This document shows, piece by piece, positions 1-11,841 of a stretch of 64,000 bases of DNA. Below the pieces are notes generated by a model, which saw only the letters and a program-made list of their open reading frames with translations, did not search any database and was not told the origin of the DNA. Each line of letters starts with the position of its first letter. The first letter of the stretch is position 1. Source of the DNA: Theristus sp. LFF4_11 (taxonomy: Eukaryota; Nematoda; Chromadorea; Monhysterida; Xyalidae); the NCBI GenBank assembly GCA_030248135.1, contig JASANC010000699.1, forward strand, positions 1-64,000. Reading direction: 5' to 3'. The position numbers were made by a program, and so were the translations under genes.

Positions 1-3000
1 TAGTTAGCCGTGCAGAATTATACCTGAGGTTTGTATTTTTTGTTTCACCAAGTTGAACATAATGACTTGACTCGAGTTTCTGCACTAGTGCCTCCCCCCT
101 CGAAATTTGCTTTAACACCCCACCCAGCGAAATTTGCTTGTAAAAGACATTTTTGAGACACCAAAAAAATCACGTCTGAAATAATAAAAAATGCAAACTA
201 GCCAACAAGATTACGTAAGTCAAATAATGCAGAAATAATACAAAGAATGACATGGCAGAGCTCAAACAAAAATTAGTTATCTTATTAATGATCGTGTGCC
301 AACTTTGCCACTGAAAAGGGGCCGCACCTTTTCCACTGGTATAACTGCTAATAATCGCGCCTGCATGCATGCAACTTTGCCACAAACAATGCACATCATA
401 AGATGCAGCCGCAACTTTGCCACTACAGGGTGTTGCTTTCACGCAATTCTGCTATTTCTGACAGCCGCATTAAAGAACACTGAAATAAACGGCTTTGTAT
501 TTTCATTCGTTTTACTTGTGGTCAGATGTTGTCATATTTTGTTATTTCACATTTCACTTGTATGGCAAAGTTGACCAAGTGCCGTTATTAATTGATGATT
601 CACAAATCTTGTTCGTGACAAAACAATTTTTTTATTATTTGGAAAAGATTCCTCTTTCCAAAAAAATCAAACAAGACTTTTTTTATTATTATTTTTTATA
701 GACAAAAACATCATTGAAGATATCACCAAAAATCACTTCGTGTGGTTTAATATTGTTCGTGCTGGCGAAAATTCAGCGGGCCGGAACTCAGAATTTATTA
801 TTATTATTTTCAGAAAAAGAACGACGACGACGGGGACAAGTGCAAATTAAAATTTAACCATGAAAGCTGCTGTTCTGTTTTTTAAACTGAAACAAAATGT
901 TTATTAAAAGTTCAAAGATGCAGAACAACGAAAAGCAGCTGTTTCCAAAGACACAAATTCATTTTCCGAAAAAGAACGACGGCGACCATAGTTGTTCCAG
1001 GGGGGGGGGCTGGGGGGCCGCCCTCCCCCCCCCCCCAAAAAAAATTTTCGAATCTATCTCTACCAGACACGTTTTTTCGGCTCAGCTGTTATCTATCTAG
1101 CTCAGCTATCTAAAAAAATTTCTCAGCCACCTATCTATCTGAAAATTTTTGTCTTCGAAGACATAAAATGACTCAATTTTTGACCAAAATTGACCATTTT
1201 TGCTCGCAATTCTTGAAAATGTCGCTAATTTTAGGTAAAATACGCGTTTATGCTTGATTTTTAGTGTATTTTTAGCATTATTTTGCTGTTTTTTGTTTTT
1301 TAGCGTTTTAGCTATCTATCTATCAAATTTCAAAATTTTGACCGCCCCCCCCAAAGTCCCATGCCCCCCCCCGCGGCCCCCCCCCCCAAAATTTTCCAGC
1401 TATCTATCTATCTGAAAAATTTGCTCCAGCTATCTATATCGCCCCCCCCCCCACCCCTCGGCTCTGGAACAACTATGACGGCGACGGCAACGACGACAAC
1501 TAAAAATGTTGTTGTGTTTGAGTTTTAATGGAAAGTTTTGTTTGTGATGTTTTGTTTTATAGAAAAAAAAATTGAAAAGCAATAGGTTTTCAAACGAATA
1601 TTCATTTTTCGAGCGTCGAGAGCGCATCACTGTCGCCGTCGTTCTTTTTCTGAAAAAAAATAAAAATTCGCCTTTTTCTAATGTTTCTGCATTTTCTGAA
1701 TAATAAACAAGTTTTGTCCATAAAAAATCCAAACATTCATCAACACAATCACTCAAAAATTGAAAAATTAAAAAAAGAAAAGTGCAATTTGATCGGTCCG
1801 CGTTTGAATCTGGTTACGGTAAAGGCGCGTTTAGCAATTAGTTTTTTGTGCGTACGCACGGACACGGCACGTAAAAAATGGCCACGCGATTTAGAAATCG
1901 TGTCGTGTGTGCTATCTTAATGCATTACGAACACGATTAGTTTGCGCATGGGATTTAGAACGACGTTTGTGCGTACGGACGAAAAACTAAATGGTGTTTC
2001 CGCCTTTACGCACCAGCCAATCAGCTTTTGTTTCAAATTATCCAGTCCGACTACACAAAAAGTGACGTTTTTTAAATAACCGCTTTAGACGGGCCACAAT
2101 TTCTTTACCCGTTTGCCCTAACATAAGCCAAGCGTGTTTTGCAAAGTGAAAAAAAATACAAAAAGCAACGTTTTACCAAAAGTCAGTTTTAAAAAAGTCA
2201 CGCAATTTTGTTTTTGCGTTTCTGTATTGGGACATTCCTAATTAAACATGATAGACCATGTTACGGATTTCGTTGCATGCCTGCCTTTGTATAAAGACCC
2301 GACGGCGTTTTTGTGAAGTATTGCAGTATGATCACCGTGCTATTATATTTATTTGGTACGTGTACATACATATTTTATGCTGAAATCGTAATTGCACGTT
2401 CGTCCGTACGTGCTTGTACTTAACATTATGCACATTTTCATGTGATATTTACTGTTTCATCGCAATGGATGTTTCTGGTTTGTTGTTTCATTTTCCTTTG
2501 ATGTTGTGTTTTCGGTTGAATCGTTGAATGTTGACGTACGTGTGATTTACTTTTGTTGGTGAATTTGCGAAATTACGGTTTGTTGCGACACCATGGTTCA
2601 GGTTTTTTTCGACTTTCGAATCTTTCAATTTTTCCTGCTTTCTGTCCATCGTTTTACCCATTTGATGAATCTGGGTTGGGTGGTTTATTATTGTTGAAAC
2701 GTTTTCACATAAGTTATTTTTTATCTCATGGGCTTTTTATTCTCACATCTTTTCTTTATGCCTGTATATATTTTTCTCAACGATGATGTCCTATGGTGCT
2801 GAGACTAACTCAATTTTCACCCCGCAACACTTTGTCTAAATATTATTCTTTCTGATAACCGACAATATCAGTAATCAACTTCTTTATAAACTAAAGAGAA
2901 ACAAAGTAACAAAATATGTTTAGAGGTTATATTATGTAGTCACTAACGTCATGCAGTGCCAGTTTTGTGCAATGTGTTAATAATTCGTATTTTTCTAGCC

Positions 3001-3254
3001 AGCTGTCTTATCGCAGAAAAGAAGCAAAAGTAGCACAAAAGCTGTGTAGCACAACAAAACCGATGTAAAAAATAAACCTTTGTGCGTAATCATTTTTCTC
3101 CCGTGTTCACTTTATCACATTTATCGCATTTGTACATGTACCCTATACGAAACTAAATGCCAGCACTTATTATTCGAAACATGTGAAATTGAGTGCGCCC
3201 CGCTAGCAGACATTCGTTCACAGTGAATTCCATCAAATTCAACAATCGGTGACA
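1..3254. other. Repeat-rich 5' flank without a recognisable gene
   Basis: No exon with coding character is visible. The stretch holds long A/T runs, G/C homopolymer runs (about 1000-1040, 1345-1390 and 1440-1460) and scattered CTATCTAT tracts (about 1090-1435). The G/C block is bracketed by inverted sequence: a motif with GACGGCGACCATAGTTGTTC near 975-1000 faces its reverse complement near 1465-1485, so 780-1680 is probably a degenerate foldback element. The same TAGTTGTTCC end recurs near 21630 and 30430. From about 1780 to 3250 the sequence is ordinary AT-rich DNA that should include the promoter of the CoA ligase gene. Confidence 0.6.
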
Positions 3255-6200
3255 ATGATTTTCGAGTCTCGCGTGCCAGTCGTGTCGCTGCGGCCGAAAG
3301 TCACTCTGCACGACTACATTCTTGACGCAATTGCAAAGCACCATCCAGACAGTGTCGCTTTCGTTCGTTTACACGTTTCGGTTCAACTGATTTTTGTTTA
3401 CGCTTTTCAAAGAATGCCACAGTAAGGGCAACGCAGATTGACGGCGGTGGGAAGTCGATGACATTTGGTCAAGTGCTGCAGTTGGTTGACCGATTGAGCG
3501 ACGTGTTCAGCAGGCTCGTCAGTGCTGGCGACGTCGTGCTGATCTGCCTGCCCAACTGTGCCCTCTATGCGCCAGTGTGCTTGGCTTTCACTCGTATCGG
3601 TGCCGTGTTCTCTCCCATTAATGCTGCTGCAAAACCAGGTAGGTCACTGCAATTGTCAACCGAATCAACTGTAAAACGATTCCGATTCAATATAAATAAT
3701 TGTAGCTGAGCTGCGTTACCAGCTGAAAGAGAGTGCAGCGAAGTTGGTGGTGTGCGCTGGTGTGAATTTGGCTGATGTGAGACGCGCGCTTCACACGGAT
3801 GACAACGTCGAAGTCAGCATTGATTTGCATTCAGAGCAACACGTTCATGCATCATGTAGTTCATGTAGACACATACGGAATTCGACTGGTTTCAGCTGCT
3901 CATTGAAGATGTCCTTGCCCCCGTCATCAGCGAAAAGCTTCACCGAAACGAGCAAATGCTCGGCTCACTGCTGAACAGCACCCGTCACCTTGATCCACTG
4001 CTTCAAATCAACGTCAACCCTGACCAATTGGTGGCATTGCCATTTTCAAGTGGCACTACTGGCTTGCCAAAAGGAGTCATGTTGTCACACCACCAGTTGG
4101 TCGTGCCACAGCGATTGTGCTTCAAGTCAGCAGTTTTGTTTCTTCCACTTTATTTTTCAGTGACTGCCTACGTTGTGTATGCAGCCAGTCAGCTTCTGAC
4201 AACCCATTGTTAAGCGAAATTTAAGCGGCATTCATGAAGCAGTATTTAGTGACGCACAGCTGTGTTAAAAATAGCTACGAGGTCACTAAATACATACTAC
4301 TTCATGAATGCCCCTTTGGTGTGTTTTCAGTGTCAGCCGCCAATCGCAGTGCCTAAAAATTAGTTTTAAAAACCAAAATTTGCAAAAAACGCAGACGCCG
4401 TAAATGAAGTGCAAAGTGCGTACGAAACAAACATTGCAGCAATCCGTCGATGCTGCCATCAGCAAGTGAAATAGGCGACACGATCGTGGGTCTGCTGCCG
4501 TTTGCTCACATGTTTGGATTCTTGGTACTCTGTCAAGCACTTTACCGCGGCTACACTGTCGTTTGTCTGCCAAAATATCACCCAGAAAAACTGCTGACCA
4601 TACTTGCCGATTACAAGGTGCGCCGTTTCGGGGCATTCCATTAAATATCATGCCCGTTCGCGAGCGAAGCGGACAGCGGATGCAGGCATAATATGGCCCA
4701 TTGTTCGTTCGCGCTAAAATTTCAAACTTGCTGTGCCTCGCATTGTGAACATGAAAGGACCCAAGAAATTTTTCTCCTGCACACAGGTAGATAATCCATA
4801 GGTATGCTGTGTGCACGAGAAATTTTTTCGTGGTGATCTTCTACACACGCTGTGTGCGCACAACATCGATTCTCAATAAGCTGTTACTTATTCTCCCCCC
4901 TTTTTCGGCAATGTCAAAAAATGTGTACGCAGTTTCAGTGATATAAAGAAAATTCTGACTGTTCTGATAAAAACATTTTCTGGGGTAAAAATCTTTGGGA
5001 TTTTCATATTTCGCATTCATTTTTTTCTCCGGTGCTTCCCAAGGCTTAAAATTTAGTTTGTTTGCACAAAATTACGAAATTGGCGAAATCAGTTCAAAAA
5101 CAAAAGATGAGAAACTGGTGTAGTCCGAGATAATTCAATGCGCTGATCACTTATTTTGGATTAGTTTTATTATGTGAGCACTCTACATACTGAATCGTGA
5201 CGATTTCGGGCGAAATTGCTGTTGAAATAGCATAGGCGGAATGGGTCTAAAACGAAAAATGAAAAACCTGTGTTGTTGCCGAATGTAAAGTTCAGAAGAA
5301 TGTGTGCCCAACGAATTGTGAAATTGGCCCGACCCTCGAGGCTTATGTAAAAGTCAGAATATTATCTAAAAATGCGAGAGACGCATAAAAAAGGTGGAAT
5401 ATGGGCTAATAGGTGTGAGCAGTGAGAAATCTGGCTCGCCAACTCTTTTCAAGTCTCTGATGTGGTACACACGGATACAAGTACATAAGAGCCATATTTT
5501 TGCGCCGTTTACCGTAATGTCTTGCATATAAGGGTCCTCCCACTTATAAGACCCCACCCAAAAGTGGGCGGAGTGTCACACGTGGGAAACCAAAAAGTTC
5601 AAAATTTTGACTTGGTCGAAATCCCACCCCGTTTATAAGGCCCGGAATTCCTAATCTTCGCTTTATAAGACCTCCTCCACTGTATAAGGTTGTCACACAA
5701 AATTCCACTTTTTTCAGAATTTTTTGATTTCCAAATCTATATAAGGAAACCTTATATGCAAGACTTTACGGTATTTATTATTTCGGTTGCACATGGCAAC
5801 CCTCGTACTCGTACATTGTAGACAAATGAAACGTTCACATTTGCGGTATTTCGGGCATTTAGCGAGCGACCCCTAAAAACCACTAAAATAACGATCAGAC
5901 TTTAGATCGCTGACACTGGTTTGCACAGGTCAAAGTGTATCGCAGAGGCATTGGGGAATTCAGTGTCCCCTTCTGTGGCAAAGGCAATGGTTCACGGGAC
6001 GGACGGTTTAGCCTACAATCGTACTGCCACACCAATCAACTAGAGTTTGGTAAAAAAGGGTGAAAATTAACGAAAGACAATACCTTTTTGTCACTGGTGC
6101 TGGTGTGTACACAGCGGTGCGTACACTACGTTTTGTTTTGTTTTTGCACAGAGTTTACAGAATTTCGGTGTGATGTCAGACTAAACTGGAGAGGACAATT

Positions 6201-9200
6201 ATAAAATAATTTTAAAGCTTTTTTCGTGTTTCAGCAAAACAAATGCGGCGCAAAAATATAACTCTTATGTACTTGTATCCGTGTGTACCACATCAGAGAC
6301 TTGAAAAGAGTTGTCGAACCAGATTTATCACTGCTCACACCTATTAGCCCATATTCCACCTTTTTTATGCGTCTCCCGCATTTTTAGATAATCTAGATAC
6401 CATGTGCAATTTTCTGTCCGAATATTGTGGTGCTGTTGTCAATTTCGGATGGCAGGGCTAGGGCACATGTTTTGTAGCAACGTTTTTTTAGATCCGTCTA
6501 TTGTACTGTGCACCACCGGTTGTGGTGATGCTCTCAAAGTCACCGCTCGTCAGCAACTATGATTTGACAGCGCTCCGAATCATTTATGTCAGTGCTCTTG
6601 TTTTGTCGATCAATGGTGACGCATGATAGATTCAGGGTTTTTTTTTCGATTCAAGTGGAAATAAAGTGGCCGGACCAAACGCCGATTTAGAATTTTCGTG
6701 TACAATCTGCTGGTTACAATACAAGGATAAATCAGTTACAGTGTGGTGCAGCACCACTGTCCGAGTCATTGTTTGACGACATGCAGCAACGATTTCCGAA
6801 TGTTCGTTACATCTTGCAAGGTATCGTACCTCAATTACATTTCTGTAAGAAGTCATAGTCAACAAATAGAGTAACATTTTGTTGACCTGTTTCCGCGTAA
6901 GAATATAGTTTGGTCAGCTTCCTGTTGACTCGTTTGTTGCACAGTGCCGTATTTCACAACGGTTGTTTCAGTTTACGGAATGACCGAAGCGAACATGATC
7001 TCAATGACACCACCAATCTCAGTGAAACGCATTCCTCGCTCTGCTGCCGGCATCATTCCACCGAATGTGAAACTGAAGGTTTTCTGTAGTATGTTTTAAT
7101 GTAATAACTAAAAAACATAACTTTCAGTACAAACCTTTTCACGGAAAACTTGCTTTGTACTTAGATATTGGCGGTTGGCACCGGAAAAATGTTGGGCACA
7201 GATGAGGCCGGCCAAATATGTGTAAACGGGGAACATATAATGATTGGCTATTTGAATCGACCAAAAGCGACAAGCGAAATGATTGATGCCGATGGGTTTG
7301 TTCATACAGGTACAATCAACCCTTAAAAACAAGAAAATCCGAGGTTATGCATCCCGTTTCTTGGTACCTCCAGCCACAATTGAAAAGCAACACAAGCGGT
7401 TTCTTCTGCGCTTTCTGGCTTTTTACTATCTGAAAAAATGTGCTGTTTGAATAAATCGAAGCCTTCTGACTAACATTAACAGGGTGATCAGAAAAACGTC
7501 AATTTTTAAAACGCTTCGATCTCACGACGACTGCATTTTTCTGATGCTGAAATTTGTACCACTTAGTCGTTTGGTTGCCATTTGTGTTGTTAAAGGTTCA
7601 GTAAAACGGTCAACGCTGTTAACCACAGCGTAACAGACAATTAGAACCGTTGATTTCGCGCATGTGACGCGCGTGCAACATCACCTAAACGTGCACAAGT
7701 GCGCTGTGTGTGATATACTCGTTTGAATACCCCACTGTTTTTCAAGCTGATTTTTCATAAATATTTATTGTTAGTTGTGCTACTAAGTGTGTTCCAAAAT
7801 TTTGTTCTTTCATAAATTTCTCTGAACAATCACTGGAACGAGCAGACTGAAGGGCAGACGAACACAGTAAACCGATTTACTGTTTTTGTTTCGAATAAAT
7901 TTTTGCAATCTTCTACAAGATACTACCGTATTACCCCCATTAAACCCCCCCCCCACCATTAATCCCCCCCCCCCCCACCAATAAACCCCCACCCCCCGAC
8001 CAGTTTCCGAATAATCCCCCCCCACAAATAATCCCCCATGGGGGATTATTGGAGACCTGTTTGAAACACATACCCAGCGAATTCAGTGGCTGGTTGCAGT
8101 GAAAATGATGAAATTGTGCTACCAAAGGCCCCAAATGGGTGAGTTAATAGTAATTTCATTACAAAAGGCTGTTATAAAAGGAAATTTCTATGTAGAGTAG
8201 AAGTTTCTGCGACTTTCTTGCCTGCCATGCAATGTATTTTTGCTATTTTTCAACAAACCCCCACCCCTAGAATTTTTTGTAAAATAAACCCCCCCCCCCA
8301 CCAATAATCCCCCCCCCCACCAATAAACCCCCACCCCTAAAAGTCGCTGACGTATTAATCCCCCATGGGGGTTTATTGGGGGTAATACGGTAATATGGAA
8401 AATGCTCTGAATTTAGAAAACTGCTTCAAACCTCACAGACAAGTGGTTCACAAAAATCCTGAAGCATTCAAACAAGCATTTAGCATTTCATGCAGAACAG
8501 CCTCTGCACGTCACAGAACTGAATTTTGTGTTGTTTTTGGTTGCTTGCTTCGTTTGATTCACTTGTTGAACAAATGTACTGTAATTGTTCAATTGAAGGT
8601 GACTTCGGTTACGTTGACGAGCAAGGATTTGTGCATGTGGTCGATCGACTGAAGGAGCTCATCAAAGTGAAGGGATATCAGGTAATTACAACATGGAACA
8701 ATTCATAGTTCTCACATTTCAGTAAAAAACCAGCCCATTTTGCTTGAAAGGTGGCGCCGGCTGAGCTGGAGTGTTTGCTGCTCTCGCATGCGAGTGTCTC
8801 TGATGCGGCTGTCATTGGCGTGCCTGACGAATACGCTGGGCAAGTGCCAAAGGCGTATTTGGTGCCGAAAAATAATGCCACCATACAAGAACAGCAAATC
8901 AAGCAGTTTGTGAAAGGTTTGAAAAACTTGAACACAACAATCTTTTCATACAACACTCCACCATTGCTAATTTCACTACCAACCGTTTTGGACTTTATCT
9001 CACAACTAAGACAATTGATTTGTTCGGCGATGCGTTTGGATCGGCTGCGTTTCAGTCACAGTTCATTTCGTTCACATGTTGAGAAAGTTAAAAAGTAGTA
9101 GTGGAGTTAGAAGCAGCATGTTCAGTGGCGATTGTGAATTGGGTTTGAAGTTCACGATTTACTGACTACAGAGCGAGTAGCACCGTACAAACGTCTGCGT

Positions 9201-9293
9201 GGCGGCATTGTTATCGTCACTTCCATACCACGCTCGCCGGCTGGCAAAATCATGCGGCGTTTGTTGCGACAGCAAGAAAAGCAAAAATTGTGA
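3255..9293 (+). CDS. Acyl-CoA synthetase / 4-coumarate-CoA ligase-like enzyme, 12 exons, 548 aa
   Basis: A member of the ANL (AMP-forming) superfamily, which activates a carboxylic acid with ATP to an acyl-adenylate and then transfers it to CoA. Exon model: 3255-3362, 3413-3638, 3706-3812, 3896-4125, 4440-4617, 6492-6587, 6742-6820, 6972-7078, 7165-7309, 8599-8681, 8751-8916, 9172-9293. The sum is 1647 nt, exactly 549 codons, and all phases match. Visible motifs in order are the P-loop [11 protein letters not shown], the CGAAPL segment, YGMTEAN (A5-type), [33 protein letters not shown] (hinge) and [11 protein letters not shown] with the catalytic lysine. The length fits the family (about 540 aa). 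The C-terminus is QKL, close to but not a canonical peroxisomal SKL signal. Substrate is not predictable. The exon 3/4 and 4/5 splice sites are the least certain. It converges on the minus-strand gene ending at 9482. Confidence 0.9.
4225..4315. repeat. Short inverted-repeat element in intron 4
   Basis: The arms CATTCATGAAGCAGTATTTA and its near reverse complement close a hairpin of about 90 nt. A diverged copy with the same arms and loop lies at about 40337-40405, next to another MITE. Two copies with conserved arms point to a very small non-autonomous element rather than a local regulatory hairpin. Confidence 0.6.
5363..6390. mobile_element. Inverted-repeat element in intron 5 of the CoA ligase gene, with a nested MITE
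   Basis: Left end TATCTAAAAATGCGAGAGAC and right end ending in CGCATTTTTAGATA are inverted. The arms run for about 140 bp (5363-5506 against 6252-6390) with few mismatches. The left arm is followed directly by a second element (5510-5773). No transposase reading frame is visible, so it is non-autonomous. It sits between the exons ending at 4617 and starting at 6492. Confidence 0.75.
5510..5773. mobile_element. Nested TA-type MITE, about 264 bp
   Basis: The ends TACCGTAATGTCTTGCATAT and (reverse) ATATGCAAGACTTTACGGTA are inverted. The outer dinucleotide is TA on both sides, as expected of Tc1/mariner-type insertion. It interrupts the larger inverted-repeat element at 5363-6390, so it is the younger insertion. 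The interior repeats short CTTATAAG segments. The TACCGTA end recalls the TACCGTATTACC family found elsewhere in this window. Confidence 0.65.
7924..8392. mobile_element. TACCGTATTACC family element, copy 1
   Basis: Ends are TACCGTATTACCCC and its inverse GGGGGTAATACGGTA. Next to both ends are arrays of AATAAACCCCC / AATAATCCCCC units, and in the middle is a unique core of about 200 bp shared by all copies (8041-8240; contains AAACCTGTTTGAAAC in one orientation). There is no transposase. It lies in intron 9 of the CoA ligase gene. Ends and possible TA duplication suggest a Tc1/mariner-type MITE. Confidence 0.8.
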
Positions 9294-9481
9294 TTTGTTA
9301 CAATACATTGATCAGTTTTATTCGTGCCACTATGATTTGTTCCTGGTGACTGGGTATCCAACTATTGCAGTATCTTGTTTTTTAGTTAAAGAAGTGAAGA
9401 TCATTGTGAAACTGCTAGTAAGTATGAACGTCAGTGTGACGGCATGATCACTGGTGCGCCATGTGTTGATGTTTCACGTAT

Positions 9482-10470
9482 TCACATCGCTTCATACGCT
9501 TGCCCGGACAACATGTCCTGCCTCTCCGATGGTTTCTCAGATTTTCTCTCGAGTTTGGGAACTATACCGGCTCCGCCTGTTGCAAAAGTGTTTGCAATAG
9601 ATAGCGTGGACGGTTTCAAGCATTCTGCGAGCATTGGAGGTGGCGCATTGTGTGCACGAAGCAGCTGCACTGTGCAAACGTGCTGCGCGACGCACCTTCT
9701 GCTTGGTTGTCCATGGGCACGGTCAGGTTCGGCGTGACAGTGGCCGCTCGGCCGGGTCTCAGTTCGTCGTCAGCCTGGCAGCCGAGCGAGTGTGCCACGT
9801 TGATTGGGAACAATGTTGCAAGCACCACGTCCATCACCTGGCCTTTCACAAAAATACTACAAAACGAAAATGCTCTTTGGAGAATGATTACTCCACGAAC
9901 TATACCACAGATATGTAGACAAAACATTGCTGTCAAAAGTTGGTGGAGTGTAGGTAGGTAAGTAAAAAAGTAAAAAAGTAAAACGATAGGTAAGCCGTTG
10001 CATGCACAATGCGGGAATTCAAAATTGGTAAAGTCATCCGAGTCTCCTAAATAAGACCGAGTCACTTTGGCTGCTTTGGATTGCCACATAAGGATTGAAA
10101 CTGGTCTCCGTGCGTTCCGTTCTATGTCTACAAACGCATTCAATCGAGAACCTAAAAAATTGATATTACATTTCTCAGTGTGGATAAAACGCAAACCCAT
10201 GCCACTGAAAACTGAATTACCGGGATAGGTGGGCACACCTGAAAAGCAGCGTTTTGCACTTTGATGACTTTTGGTCGTTCACCGCGTACGATGGTGTAGC
10301 CGAGCAGGACGATGCACAGAGCGAGTATGATAGAGAGCACCGTTGGAATGGCAATCACGAGGCACACGGGCGTCATCGCCCCATCGGGCAGCGAGGCGTT
10401 CGGCAGAGTGGAGCACGACACTGAAGGCAGCTGTTCGTCTTCGTACAACTGTGCTGCCGTCACGGACAGA
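9482..10470 (-). CDS. 3' exons of an unrecognised single-pass membrane protein
   Basis: Two exons are supportable: 10239-10470 and one beginning at 9837. The first encodes an acidic/Ser-rich segment, then a strong membrane span (about 23 residues containing VLSIILALCIVLLGYTIV) and a basic stop-transfer stretch (VRGERPKVIK). The second continues the cytoplasmic tail in phase (VMDVVLATLFPINVAHS). Read straight through, it stops at 9616. Removing a 26-nt GT..AG stretch (9671-9696) switches to a frame that stops at 9482 and looks more protein-like (NAPPPMLAECLKPSTLSIAN). Upstream exons with the lumenal domain were not identified in 10471-11841, although a short hydrophobic start (MHHLISCQSQLPL) occurs near 10770. 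I do not recognise the family. It ends 190 nt from the convergent CoA ligase gene. Confidence 0.5.
9990..10175. repeat. Dispersed intronic repeat, copy 1 (of three)
   Basis: This block contains GGGAATTCAAAATTGGTAAA, GAGTCTCCTA and ATTGCCACATAAGGATTGAA. The same ordered motifs recur at about 12380-12510 plus 12926-12985 (interrupted by a TACCGTATTACC element) and, inverted, at about 36775-36945. It lies between the two membrane-protein exons and inflates the open frame there. The class of element is unknown. Confidence 0.6.
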
Positions 10471-11841
10471 CTGCGCTTGGTCAAGAAAATCGCAAATCAC
10501 TGCAGCATAACATCGTGAAACTTTTGAAATGTCCACATTTGCTCACATTGAAAACAGGGCCAACGTGACTTGAGAAAACTGTCAAATGTTTTGAGATGCG
10601 GTGCTGTCAACAGATTGGCAGGCACCAGTCGAAGCAACAACAAAAGTCAGAGATGGCTGCTTGCAGGATAAAGCTAGAGCGCGAAGAATAACCGCCTGTT
10701 CAAACTGACCAGACAAGTGCGGCACATGACACGAGCGGCAGTTGACTTTGGCAACTTATCAAATGGTGCATGATGACAACGAAGAGCTGCGGAAAGCAGA
10801 TCCAGTGGCAGTAAAAATGAGATGCAAAAATGAGCGCATTTCATTTTATTTGCTGCAGTTTTTATGCAGCAAATCGTTGTATAACTGCTGCGATGACTGG
10901 CAGATGCAAAAATAATGAATCAACTGATTTCCCCTTTTTTGTTTCTTTCTGCACAGTGAAATGTGCTACACGCTGCAAAGGCAGCCATTGAACGGGCTTG
11001 CAAACTGAACAGACTGCCGTAAGAACAGATTAACTTAGACACATTCTGTCGTGTGCGTTTCTAGTTTTTATTGAAACAGTTCGGCACATTGAGTTATGTG
11101 CTATGTACTTTCGTTTTACGCAAGAACCGCACACACAGCAACAGGATTGACTCGCATTCTGAGCCTTCCTACCGCAGAACTACGATTTTCGACATGTTCA
11201 AGAAGTGCGTTCCGCATTGGTCACACTGGTTGTCTGGTTCATTTGGTTCGGCAGGGTACATTGCCTCATTGTTTTGCTGAAACTTCTCGATGCGCTGCGG
11301 GCGCATGGGGGCGCACTAAAACCCATTAAGAACGCAGGGGCACTCTACGGAGCAAAGAAACGGAACAAAGCTATTATTGTGAAACAAGACTAATGAATAC
11401 TACAAAGAGATGCTGATTTTATTGCATATCATATTGAAGATCACTATACAACACCAACAAATGAACAATAATTTCACAGAACTAGAAATGAACGAAACAC
11501 AAACCAATAGGTCGAGTCCAGCAATGAAAGCAGAACATTAGAAAAACTCATAAAACAGTTTTGCCCAAACACAGAAGATTGTAAATGATCTGTTTATACC
11601 GTACCGAAAGAAATTCTTGGTCGTCTCACCCCACTCCCACTTCCCACATCGATATGCAGATGGACAACAGCAAACACCGAAACAAATACCATTCATAACA
11701 GACATAAAAACTAAGAAAAAAGTAAAATCAACAAATAACAAGCAAAAGCAATGGCAATCAACCAGATCAGCTGCAATGAAACCAAGCTAAACACAACGCG
11801 CCCAAAATCAGGTTCCTAAAACGAGTTCAGCGAGTGCCGAT
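10471..11841. other. Interval between the membrane-protein exons and the TBL2 stop codon
   Basis: This should hold the 3' untranslated region of the TBL2-like gene and any 5' exons of the downstream minus-strand membrane protein. A minus-strand AATAAA lies at 11418-11423, about 420 nt past the TBL2 stop, a plausible poly(A) signal. No other exon could be supported: the small open frames in both strands lack splice context or recognisable protein sequence. Confidence 0.4.
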
